In this document: in pieces, positions 1-6,858 of the stretch
How positions within the stretch are numbered: the stretch's first letter is position 1
Layout of the letters: every line of letters starts with the position of its first letter
Assembly (NCBI GenBank): GCA_964367845.1
Contig: CAYIYW010000006.1
Span: 1 to 27,394, forward strand
Direction: 5' to 3'
DNA: 27,394 nt
Source of the DNA: JAHFLV01 sp964367845
GTDB lineage: Bacteria > Patescibacteriota > Minisyncoccia > Phycocordibacterales > DATGWK01
Notes under the pieces: generated by a model
The model's input: the letters and a program-made list of their open reading frames with translations, nothing else
What the model was told of the DNA's origin: nothing
Databases searched by the model: none
Made by a program: the position numbers and the translations under genes

Positions 1-56
1 AGCACAAGAAAAACAAGCGACTATACTTAAGATGAGTAATCGGGCAGAATATAACG

Positions 57-878
57 ATGATAAAAATTCTGAAGGCAAACGGCCAGTCCGAAGCATTTGA
101 CCCGGACAAACTTGAGAAGTCGCTCTCGCGTTCAAAGGCCACGCCGGACGTAATTGCCAAAATAATTGCTCATGTCCAGAAAGAAATTACCGACGGGACG
201 ACTACGGCACAAATTTATAAACACGCCTTTTTCCTCCTGCATAAGACCCAAATGTCGGCGGCTCGCCGCTATGCCCTGCGTCGGGCCGTTATGAATCTCG
301 GGCCGTCTGGTTTTCCATTTGAGAAATATGTTGCGGAAATTCTAAAAAGTCAGGGTTACACGACGGAAACAGACCAAGTAGTTCAAGGCGGCTGTGTTAA
401 ACACGAAATTGATGTCGTTGCATGGAATGACAGTAAACTCATCATGGTTGAAGCCAAATTCCACAATGACCAGGGTCTAAAAACCGATTTAAAAGTCGCT
501 TTATATGTTAAAGCCCGTTTTGACGATTTGTCGGACGCAACTTATTTTTACGGAAACAAGCGCAGAACCGTCAGCGAGTCGTGGCTGGTTACCAATACCA
601 AGTTCACGACCACCGCCATTGAATACGGGTTGTGCAAAGGACTGGTGATGATTGGTTGGAATTATCCCGGAAAAACCAATCTTCAATCATTGATTGAGGA
701 CGGCGACCTGATGCCCCTGACCAGTTTAACGGAAATCAATCAAGCCGAACTCAAATTGCTTTTTGAGCAAGGTGTGGTTTTGTGTAAACAAGCCCGCGGC
801 AATGTTTCACTGCTCATTGACGCCGGACTCCACAGAGAGCGCGCCCAAAAAATCGTTGACGAAATCGCCATGCTCTAA
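57..878 (+). CDS. ATP-cone plus restriction-endonuclease-fold (Mrr-like) protein
   Basis: The 273-residue protein has two recognisable parts. Residues 1-80 resemble the ATP-cone, a nucleotide-sensing domain best known from ribonucleotide reductases and NrdR; the opening MIKILKANGQ and the later helix pattern ending in ARRYALRRAV fit. Residues 85-200 look like a PD-(D/E)XK nuclease fold, with D119 in HEIDVV followed by E132 and K134 in VEAKF, the usual catalytic spacing. The last 45 residues are helical and may be a helix-hairpin-helix type DNA-binding tail. No methyltransferase or specificity gene is adjacent, so a classical restriction-modification role is not supported. A plausible inference is a DNA nuclease gated by ATP/dATP. 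The ATG at 57 has no Shine-Dalgarno sequence. A RecB-like nuclease and a uracil glycosylase follow on the same strand. Domain calls are from pattern recognition only. Confidence 0.75.
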   Translation: MIKILKANGQSEAFDPDKLEKSLSRSKATPDVIAKIIAHVQKEITDGTTTAQIYKHAFFLLHKTQMSAARRYALRRAVMNLGPSGFPFEKYVAEILKSQGYTTETDQVVQGGCVKHEIDVVAWNDSKLIMVEAKFHNDQGLKTDLKVALYVKARFDDLSDATYFYGNKRRTVSESWLVTNTKFTTTAIEYGLCKGLVMIGWNYPGKTNLQSLIEDGDLMPLTSLTEINQAELKLLFEQGVVLCKQARGNVSLLIDAGLHRERAQKIVDEIAML

Positions 879-907
879 TAGCCGGGCGAACCGGAATTCC
901 AAATCAA

Positions 908-1756
908 ATGCCTTTCCCGACAAAAAAAAGAAAATGGTATCTTTTTGACCCGACTGCAAAAGAGCCGTTCAAAATAAGCCGAACAAAAATTGAACTCTTT
1001 ACTCAATGCAAGCGATGCTTTTATCTTGACACTCGGCTGGGGGTCCCGCGTCCCAAAGGCCCGCCTTTTGCTCTAAACAGCGCCGTTGACACTCTGCTCA
1101 AAAAAGAATTTGACATTCATCGGGCCAATAAAACCGCTCATCCGCTCATGAAGGTTTACGGCATTGACGCCGTGCCGTTTGCTCATGAAAAAATTGAAGA
1201 GTGGCGTGATGCTCTCAGGCGCGGGGTCTCAACTCTGCATAAACCGACGAATCTTTTTGTCCGCGGCGGCATTGATGATGTTTGGGCGAGTCCGAAAGGC
1301 GAGTTATTCATAGTTGATTATAAGGCCACCAGCAAAGACGGTCAGATTACGCTTGATGACGAGTGGAAAATTCAATACAAACGCCAAATGGAAATATACC
1401 AATGGCTTTTTCGGCAAAATGGATTCAAGGTTTCGGCTACCGGTTATTTTGTCTATGTGAACGGGAAAACCGACCGAAAATCCTTTGACGGCAAATTGGA
1501 GTTTGATGTGGCGGTTATTCCGTATAAGGGCTCCGACAAATGGATTGATAAAACCCTGAAATCCATCAAGGAATGTCTGATGCAAAATAAAATACCGTCC
1601 GCCGGCGACGATTGTGAATTTTGTTCGTATATAGAACTCGTGGAAACGGAAGTTGCGCCAGGAACATCTGCCAAATCAAAAACTGTAAACAAAGGTGCAG
1701 ACAAGAGCGCGGGCGCCCGGAAAAAAACCGGTGACGCAAATCAAAATTTGTTCTAG
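908..1756 (+). CDS. RecB/Cas4-like PD-(D/E)XK nuclease
   Basis: The 282-residue protein carries the RecB-family nuclease signature in order: GGIDDVW around residues 120-126 (metal-binding Asp), IVDYKAT at 135-141 (D137, K139), and QMEIYQWL at 160-167 (the QxxxY motif). Two cysteine pairs flank the nuclease core: C34/C37 near the N-terminus and C236/C239 near the C-terminus. Cas4 and AddB close their fold with a 4Fe-4S cluster held by one N-terminal and three C-terminal cysteines; here the split is two plus two, so zinc or an Fe-S cluster is possible. Residues after about 245 are a low-complexity, Lys/Ala/Gly-rich tail. No cas1 or cas2 and no repeat array are present, so a CRISPR role is unsupported; DNA repair or end processing is more likely. 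The start ATG at 908 lies 29 bases after the previous stop and lacks a Shine-Dalgarno sequence. Confidence 0.8.
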   Translation: MPFPTKKRKWYLFDPTAKEPFKISRTKIELFTQCKRCFYLDTRLGVPRPKGPPFALNSAVDTLLKKEFDIHRANKTAHPLMKVYGIDAVPFAHEKIEEWRDALRRGVSTLHKPTNLFVRGGIDDVWASPKGELFIVDYKATSKDGQITLDDEWKIQYKRQMEIYQWLFRQNGFKVSATGYFVYVNGKTDRKSFDGKLEFDVAVIPYKGSDKWIDKTLKSIKECLMQNKIPSAGDDCEFCSYIELVETEVAPGTSAKSKTVNKGADKSAGARKKTGDANQNLF

Positions 1757-1769
1757 CAAATAATCAATT

Positions 1770-2399
1770 ATGACCCCGGAGAATTCGACACCAGTTGATG
1801 ATATGGCCACCCGCCGCGAGCTCATGAAAAAAATCAAGGACGAGGTCGTGAATCTTGAAGGGTCGCCACTCTATAAAGAAAGAATCGCGAACGGCGCGCA
1901 TCCCGTGATCGGCGAGGGCGACCATTTCGCCAAAATCATGTTTGTCGGCGAGGCCCCCGGCAAAAACGAGTCCGAAACCGGTCGGCCATTTTGTGGCGCC
2001 TCCGGAAGAATTCTGGATGAATTGTTGGCGTCCCTCGGCGTTGCTCGCAAATCGGTCTATGTAACAAATGTCGTAAAAGACCGACCGACACAAAACCGCG
2101 ACCCGTTACCGGATGAAATCGCTCTTTATGCGCCATTCTTGGTTAGGCAAATCGGCATAATCCAACCGAAAGTAATCGCCACCTTGGGCCGGTTCTCAAT
2201 GGATTATATTATGAAAAAGTTTGGCCTGGAATTTGAGCTCGGGCCAATTTCAAAAATTCACGGAAAAGTATTTAAGGCAGACGCGCCATTCGGCCGAATA
2301 AAAATCGTGCCGTTGTATCATCCGGCAGTCGCTCTTTACAACGGCGGAACCAAAAATGTTCTTCTGGAGGATTTTAAGGTTCTGACAACTCTTGTATAA
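1770..2399 (+). CDS. Family-4-like uracil-DNA glycosylase lacking Fe-S cysteines
   Basis: Uracil-DNA glycosylases remove uracil from DNA and start base-excision repair. This 209-residue protein has the family 4 signatures: FVGEAPGKNE at residues 58-67 (motif 1), GRPFCGASGR at 71-80, YVTNVVKDRP at 97-106, and YHPAVAL at 183-189 (motif 2, with H184). Canonical family 4 enzymes hold a 4Fe-4S cluster with four cysteines: a CxxC-like pair near the N-terminus, one in NVVKCRP, and one before the P of the next helix. Here those positions carry no cysteine (KDRP, LYAP, and a Cys-free N-terminus). The only cysteine in the whole protein is C75, which is not a ligand position. The start may be ATG 1770 or the in-frame ATG 1803, which begins closer to the conserved helix. 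The stop codon overlaps the -10 box assigned to alaS. Confidence 0.88.
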   Translation: MTPENSTPVDDMATRRELMKKIKDEVVNLEGSPLYKERIANGAHPVIGEGDHFAKIMFVGEAPGKNESETGRPFCGASGRILDELLASLGVARKSVYVTNVVKDRPTQNRDPLPDEIALYAPFLVRQIGIIQPKVIATLGRFSMDYIMKKFGLEFELGPISKIHGKVFKADAPFGRIKIVPLYHPAVALYNGGTKNVLLEDFKVLTTLV

Positions 2400-2400
2400 T
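2395..2400 (+). promoter_or_regulatory. -10 box for alaS (predicted leaderless start)
   Basis: A perfect TATAAT lies here, overlapping the TAA stop of the glycosylase gene. Six bases (gagccg) separate it from the alaS ATG at 2407, which puts the expected transcription start on or next to the ATG. No good -35 is visible 16-18 bases upstream (TTTTAA at 2372), so strength is uncertain. Confidence 0.55.
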
Positions 2401-2406
2401 GAGCCG

Positions 2407-4227
2407 ATGACATCGTCTGAAATTAGAAAGCGGTTTCTGATCTTTTTTGAGAAACGGGGACATGCAATTATCCCCTCGGCTTCATTGGTGCCGGAGAACG
2501 ACCCGACCGTGCTCTTCAACACCGCCGGTATGCAACCACTTGTGCCATTTTTAATGGGCAACAAACATTCGCAGGGCGATAAATTAGTAAATATTCAAAA
2601 ATGTGTTCGCACCACAGATATTGACGATGTCGGCGACAGAACTCACGCCACCTTTTTTGAAATGCTCGGAAACTGGTCGCTTGGTTCCTATTTCAAGGAA
2701 GAGGCGATTCGCTGGAGTTTTGAATTTTTGACGTCAAAATCAGACGGTCTCGGACTTGACCCGACTCGGCTTTATATAACCGTATTCGGAGGCAACGAAA
2801 AAGTGCCAAAGGACGAGGAAACCACTGAAATTTGGAAGAGCGTCGGCGTGCCTCAAGACAAGATTTTCTACAAAGGGGTTGACTCAAATTGGTGGCCGGC
2901 GGTTAAAGGAAAGGATGTCTGGACTGGTCCAACCGGTCCCTGCACCGAAATGTTTTATGATGTCTCGGGAACAGTCGGCGACATTAAGGGCATTGAGGAA
3001 TTTGATAAAGCCGATGAGGAGCAGAGAATTATTGAGGTTTGGAACGATGTTTTTATGGAATACGAAAAGAAGGAAGGGGCGATAGTCGGGAAGTTGGAAC
3101 AGAGAAACGTTGACACCGGCGCCGGGCTTGAACGGCTGGCCATGGTTATGCAAAATGTTGACAGTATATTTGAGACCGATTTATTTCTGCCGATTATTCA
3201 GAAGATTTATGAGCTATCGGGATTAGAAAATTCAAAGGATAATCCAAATGAGGACCCTGCCGTCAGAATTCTTGCTGACCACGTCAGAACAAGCGTCTTC
3301 CTCATCGCAGACGGCGTTATTCCATCAAACACCGACCGAGGATATGTGTTAAGGCGACTTGTCCGGCGGGCAGTGCGATTTGCCGACAAACTCGGCTTGG
3401 CTTTGGGCGATATTGCAAAATTGTCTGCGGTCGTTCCCCAAATTTACAACCATGCGCATGACAACATCTGGAATGATTTTGACCGTATCCAAAACATTCT
3501 CGCCGGAGAAGAGCAGAAATTCAGAAAGACGCTGTCTGCCGGAATCAAGGAAATCCCCCAAAAAGCCGTGGATAATGCCATTACCGGCGAAATTGCTTTT
3601 AATTTATCGTCAGTGTTCGGTATCCCGCCCGATGTTACCGCAGATGAAGCCAAGTCGTTAGGCATCAAAGTAAAAGGGAATTATGAACAGGATTTTCTGG
3701 ACGCTCAAAAAAGACATCAAGAACTGTCAAGAATCGGTTCAGGCCAAAAGTTCAAAGGCGGACTGGCCGATACCAGTGAAAAATCGCTCAAGTATCACAC
3801 GGCGACACATCTTTTGAACTCGGCGTTAAAAGCGGTGCTTGGCCCGCAAGTGAATCAAAAAGGAAGTAACATCACGCCGGAACGCTTGAGGTTTGATTTT
3901 ACCCACGACAAAAAACTTACCACCGAGCAAATTAAACATGTTGAAAAACTGGTCAATGGAAAGATAAAGGAAAATCTGACAGTTTTCTGCGAGGAAATGC
4001 CTCTTGAAAAAGCGAAGAGTATCGGCGCGATAGGAGTTTTTGACGGAAAATATGCCGACGCGGTGAAGGTCTACTCAATCGCCGACATAAAAACCGGCGC
4101 TGTTTTTAGTCGCGAGATTTGCGGCGGGCCTCATGTTGAGAAAACCGGCGTACTCGGCGATTTCAGGATTGTCAAAGAGGAGGCCGTCTCAGCCGGAGTG
4201 AGGAGAATAAAAGCTGTGCTCAATTAG
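2407..4227 (+). CDS. alaS: Alanyl-tRNA synthetase, shortened form
   Basis: It charges tRNA-Ala with alanine. The class II catalytic core is complete: a conserved opening (SSEIRKRFL), LFNTAGMQPL, CVRTTDIDDVGDRTHATFFEML, the insertion with WTGPTGPCTE, and DTGAGLERLA, followed by the tRNA-recognition helices with DRGYVLRRLVRRAVRF. The editing half keeps its zinc tetrad, HTATH (H464, H468) and CGGPH (C572, H576). At 606 residues it is about 270 shorter than the E. coli enzyme. The beta-barrel that normally precedes the HxxxH helix is missing (the chain passes from RHQELSRIGSG almost directly to YHTATHLL), and the protein ends at GVRRIKAVLN, so the coiled coil and C-Ala domain are absent. I chose ATG 2407 over an upstream TTG at 2392 because SSEIRKRFL is the conserved start and the TATAAT fits it. 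Confidence 0.97.
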   Translation: MTSSEIRKRFLIFFEKRGHAIIPSASLVPENDPTVLFNTAGMQPLVPFLMGNKHSQGDKLVNIQKCVRTTDIDDVGDRTHATFFEMLGNWSLGSYFKEEAIRWSFEFLTSKSDGLGLDPTRLYITVFGGNEKVPKDEETTEIWKSVGVPQDKIFYKGVDSNWWPAVKGKDVWTGPTGPCTEMFYDVSGTVGDIKGIEEFDKADEEQRIIEVWNDVFMEYEKKEGAIVGKLEQRNVDTGAGLERLAMVMQNVDSIFETDLFLPIIQKIYELSGLENSKDNPNEDPAVRILADHVRTSVFLIADGVIPSNTDRGYVLRRLVRRAVRFADKLGLALGDIAKLSAVVPQIYNHAHDNIWNDFDRIQNILAGEEQKFRKTLSAGIKEIPQKAVDNAITGEIAFNLSSVFGIPPDVTADEAKSLGIKVKGNYEQDFLDAQKRHQELSRIGSGQKFKGGLADTSEKSLKYHTATHLLNSALKAVLGPQVNQKGSNITPERLRFDFTHDKKLTTEQIKHVEKLVNGKIKENLTVFCEEMPLEKAKSIGAIGVFDGKYADAVKVYSIADIKTGAVFSREICGGPHVEKTGVLGDFRIVKEEAVSAGVRRIKAVLN

Positions 4228-4248
4228 AGCAGTGCACTCTGCTATAAT
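4228..4248 (+). promoter_or_regulatory. Extended -10 promoter with overlapping dyad, upstream of the FtsA/PilM-like gene
   Basis: TGC directly precedes a perfect TATAAT (4243-4248), forming an extended -10 element at 4240-4248. The ATG at 4256 is 7 bases further on, so a leaderless transcript is predicted. Immediately upstream, and sharing its last bases, is an inverted repeat AGCAG-TGCACT-CTGCT at 4228-4243, with the 8-base palindrome AGTGCACT at its centre. The dyad could be an operator or a weak hairpin after alaS; no T-tract follows, so it is not a convincing terminator. Confidence 0.6.
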
Positions 4249-4255
4249 ATCTTAA

Positions 4256-5431
4256 ATGCACATGTCGTCATTTATCGGTTCTTCAAAAGAGCATGATTTG
4301 GTCCTTAATATCGGCAGTGGCAGTGTCTACGGAGCGATTGTTGAATTTCAAAAGTCCGCACCGCCGAAAATTCTGTTCACACATGAGTCCCGATTGCCGC
4401 TCAAATCAAACGTCGCGGCGGACAATCTGATTTCGCACATGTTGGACGCTCTGCACTCGGTGGTGATTGGCCTCGGGCGCCAGCATAAAAAAAGAATCCG
4501 ACGGGCTCACGTTGTTCTTGCTTCACCATGGTTTTCTTCGTTTTCCAAAGTCCTCTCAATAAAGGAGCAGTCGCCGTTTGTCGTTACAGACAAAACGATT
4601 GAAAAACTCGCAGTTGAGCATATCAATTCGGTTTCCAAGGATGTTATCGCGAGCAGTTCGTCAATCATTGAAAAGGCCCTGTCCGACATACGACTGAACG
4701 GCTACGAAACCAAGGAGCCGTACGGTAAGTCGGCAAAGACCTTGGATGTTTCGGTCTATGCAAGCGCCGCGCCGAAAGAGACAAACAAAAAGATTGAATC
4801 AAAAATATACCAAGTAATTCATCCGGGTTCAATTTCATTTCACACCTTTCCGTTTGTGGCATGGAATGTCCTTCGGTCTTTATTCGCGCCCAAAGATGAT
4901 TTCATTTTTGTGAATATCGGCGGTGAATTAAGCGATGTTTTTATCGTTCGCAGGAATTCAATCCGCGCCTTCGCCTCATTTCCGATCGGCCGAAACCATT
5001 TGACCAGAAAGGCCGCTCTTCATTTTGAAACCCAGCCCGAGCTTGCTTCCACCATTGTTAATCTTTACACAAACGACACGGCCGAAACAGCGTTGCGGGA
5101 AAAAATCAAAACCCTTGTCAACGCTTTTGGGGAGGAATGGAACCACGGCTTTTTGCGTGCCATCAAGGAAATGGAGGCCACACAAGATTATTTCCTCCCG
5201 CAACGGGCCTTTTTTGTTTCCACTCCCAATACATCGGTGATATTTTGTGATATAATCGGCAAGCAGATTCCAAATGTTACCCCACTGTCTCGAGAAAACC
5301 TTTCTCAATTTGTCGGGTTTGACAGCGGTGAGTCGCCGAGCGTGCCGATTATTTTGGAAGCAATTTATATAAACGGTCATTTTTCGGAAATTGAGACCGT
5401 TTACAAACAAGAGCAAACTCCTGTAAAATAA
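4256..5431 (+). CDS. FtsA/PilM-like actin-fold protein
   Basis: The 391-residue soluble protein has the outline of the FtsA/PilM branch of the actin superfamily. LVLNIGSGSVYGAIVEF (about 15-31) is the phosphate-1 strand-loop-strand. RAHVVLASPWFSSF leading to VVTDKTIEKL (83-117) resembles the FtsA 1C region. FIFVNIGGELSDVFIVRRN (216-234) is phosphate-2. In both phosphate loops the usual aspartate (DIGxGS, DIGGxx) is replaced by asparagine, at N18 and N220. These aspartates handle magnesium and hydrolysis in actin-like ATPases, so activity may be reduced or lost. No membrane segment or clear C-terminal amphipathic helix is seen. It is followed 5 bases later by a single-pass membrane protein, which is the PilM-PilN gene order in type IV pilus systems. 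FtsA-like cell division and pilus-like assembly both remain possible. ATG 4262 is an alternative start. Confidence 0.75.
   Translation: MHMSSFIGSSKEHDLVLNIGSGSVYGAIVEFQKSAPPKILFTHESRLPLKSNVAADNLISHMLDALHSVVIGLGRQHKKRIRRAHVVLASPWFSSFSKVLSIKEQSPFVVTDKTIEKLAVEHINSVSKDVIASSSSIIEKALSDIRLNGYETKEPYGKSAKTLDVSVYASAAPKETNKKIESKIYQVIHPGSISFHTFPFVAWNVLRSLFAPKDDFIFVNIGGELSDVFIVRRNSIRAFASFPIGRNHLTRKAALHFETQPELASTIVNLYTNDTAETALREKIKTLVNAFGEEWNHGFLRAIKEMEATQDYFLPQRAFFVSTPNTSVIFCDIIGKQIPNVTPLSRENLSQFVGFDSGESPSVPIILEAIYINGHFSEIETVYKQEQTPVK
5400..5429 (+). promoter_or_regulatory. Possible internal promoter before the baseplate-J-like gene
   Basis: TTTACA (5400-5405) and TAAAAT (5424-5429) are separated by 18 bases. 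The -10 box runs into the TAA stop of the upstream gene and lies 7 bases before ATG 5437, the same layout as at alaS and mraY. The two genes are probably also co-transcribed from the stronger promoter at 4240. Confidence 0.4.
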
Positions 5432-5436
5432 AAACG

Positions 5437-6783
5437 ATGAAAAAAATATTTTTGCAGGATGTCGTGCCTTCGGGAAAGCGTTCCATCCGCAATATTCCTT
5501 TGCCCAACAACAAGTCCGGACCGGCGACAAAGGATGCACAGGTGAATGAAACGAGAACCGGAAAAAATTCACCGAAAAAACCGTCAAACCGCCCGAGGTC
5601 AAACAGAAATTTTGGCAATCTCGGCATTTGGGTTATCGCTCTGATTGTGATTGTCGGGCTTGGCTATGCCGGTTCTTTTTTGTTTGTCTCGGCCACGGTC
5701 ACCGTCATTCCAAAAGAAATTAATGTCGCCATGAACCTAACCGGCACGGCATTTCTTGAGCCGGCAGGGGAGGAACTGGGCTTCACAATCGCGACCCTTA
5801 GCCGAGAAAGCAGCAAGATAATTCCGGCCAGCGGTGAAGAGAAGGTTGAGCGAAAGGCCAGCGGGAAAATTATTATCTATAACAATAACGGCAAGGCCGC
5901 GCAGAAACTTGTCGCCAATACCCGTTTTGAAACGCCGAATGGTTTGATTTTCAGAATTCAGGAATCGGTTTTGGTGCCCGGACAAAAAACCGTGAACAGT
6001 GTTGTTATTCCTGGAAGCGCGACGGCAACCATTTACGCCGACCAGCCGGGCGAGAAGTATAATGTGGGTCTCTCTGATTTCACCATTCCCGGTTTTAAGA
6101 GCGATTCTCGCTTCACAAAAATCATTGCAAAATCCGACCCGAAGTTTCCCATCAAGGGCGGTTTGATTGGAACCGTTAAAAAAATAGCTCCGGCGGATGC
6201 GGCGTCAGCGAAGCTCTCAATTGAAACCCAGCTCAAGAGCGAACTCCGAGAAGATCTGGAGTCGCAAATTCCGGACTCGCATATCCTATTCAACAACGCT
6301 CTCACCTTTAACTTTGAGGAACTGCCGCAGGATAACCAAAATAACGGAATGGAATCTGTCGCAAGGACAAGCACCACTTCCTTAACGGTTGTTGTAAAGG
6401 AGAAGGGCAGTATTTACGGTATTTTATTTGACAGAAACGCCCTCTCAAAATATTTGGCCGAGCGTTCGGTGGAAATCGGGCAAAAAGATGTTTTTGTCTC
6501 AAACCTTGACCTAATAAATTTCACCCTTGAAAACAAAGGCGCGTTTAATCCGGTCACGGCCAGCGAAATAACATTCAAATTGGCCGGCGACACAAGGTTT
6601 GTTTGGAATATCCACAAAGACATCATTTCCGAAGCCCTTGCCGGCCAAAAAAGGCGCGGCGTAAAGGACATTTTGGCTAATTTTGAGTCAGTTCATAAGG
6701 CAAATGTAGCGATAAGGCCGGTTTGGGTCTTTACCTTGCCCGACAAAACCGACAGAATAAAAGTCGCTGTTGGAGACAAATAA
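5437..6783 (+). CDS. Single-pass membrane protein with baseplate-J-like ectodomain
   Basis: The 448-residue protein starts with a basic, proline- and asparagine-rich cytoplasmic tail (1-60), crosses the membrane once (about 62-84, LGIWVIALIVIVGLGYAGSF), and has a long outer part. Residues about 138-245 follow the pattern of baseplate-J/gp47-like domains: G-I-IYNNNGKAAQKLVANTRF, then an ETPNG turn, PGSATATIYAD, and a GEKYNVG element before a closing GGLIG. Many proteins of this general shape are annotated in Patescibacteria, with no firm function that I know of. No other phage gene is nearby, so a prophage origin is not supported. The tail contains RSIRNIPLP (16-23), reminiscent of the short INLLP-type motif by which PilN binds PilM. 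With the actin-like neighbour this suggests a two-part membrane complex, which is inference. Confidence 0.7.
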   Translation: MKKIFLQDVVPSGKRSIRNIPLPNNKSGPATKDAQVNETRTGKNSPKKPSNRPRSNRNFGNLGIWVIALIVIVGLGYAGSFLFVSATVTVIPKEINVAMNLTGTAFLEPAGEELGFTIATLSRESSKIIPASGEEKVERKASGKIIIYNNNGKAAQKLVANTRFETPNGLIFRIQESVLVPGQKTVNSVVIPGSATATIYADQPGEKYNVGLSDFTIPGFKSDSRFTKIIAKSDPKFPIKGGLIGTVKKIAPADAASAKLSIETQLKSELREDLESQIPDSHILFNNALTFNFEELPQDNQNNGMESVARTSTTSLTVVVKEKGSIYGILFDRNALSKYLAERSVEIGQKDVFVSNLDLINFTLENKGAFNPVTASEITFKLAGDTRFVWNIHKDIISEALAGQKRRGVKDILANFESVHKANVAIRPVWVFTLPDKTDRIKVAVGDK

Positions 6784-6806
6784 GGTCTGGCTAATTCGTT
6801 CTAATG

Positions 6807-6836
6807 TTGACGAATAAGGGCTATTTCTGTTAGTAT
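6807..6836 (+). promoter_or_regulatory. Promoter for infA-rpmJ-ribosomal operon
   Basis: TTGACG (6807-6812) is followed after 18 bases by TAGTAT (6831-6836), preceded by TGT, giving an extended -10. The expected start near 6843 lies downstream of an in-frame ATG at 6835, which supports the infA start at 6859. A 6-bp inverted repeat, ATTCGT (6794-6799) and ACGAAT (6810-6815), with a 10-base spacer covers the -35 box and could be an operator. Confidence 0.55.
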
Positions 6837-6858
6837 GGCATCCATTGCGATATTTGAG

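Noticed and set aside
1..100. Tail of an upstream gene or a short frame starting at ATG 32
   Set aside because: Three frames stop at 30, 35 and 100, and none is long enough inside the window to be supported. TATACT at 22-27 could be a promoter, but its spacing to ATG 57 is ambiguous.
908..1756. CRISPR-Cas locus suggested by the Cas4-like nuclease
   Set aside because: No repeat array and no other cas genes are present anywhere in the window.
4228..4243. Terminator after alaS
   Set aside because: The stem is only 5 bp and is followed by TATAAT rather than a T-tract; it is better viewed as a dyad over a promoter.
4976..5602. 208-codon open frame on the - strand spanning the junction of the actin-like and baseplate-J-like genes
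   Set aside because: Antisense to two well-supported genes, with low-complexity, Phe/Ser-rich translation typical of shadow frames.
5437..6783. Prophage remnant suggested by the baseplate-J-like domain
   Set aside because: The protein has a membrane anchor, and no other phage gene, integrase or attachment repeat lies nearby.
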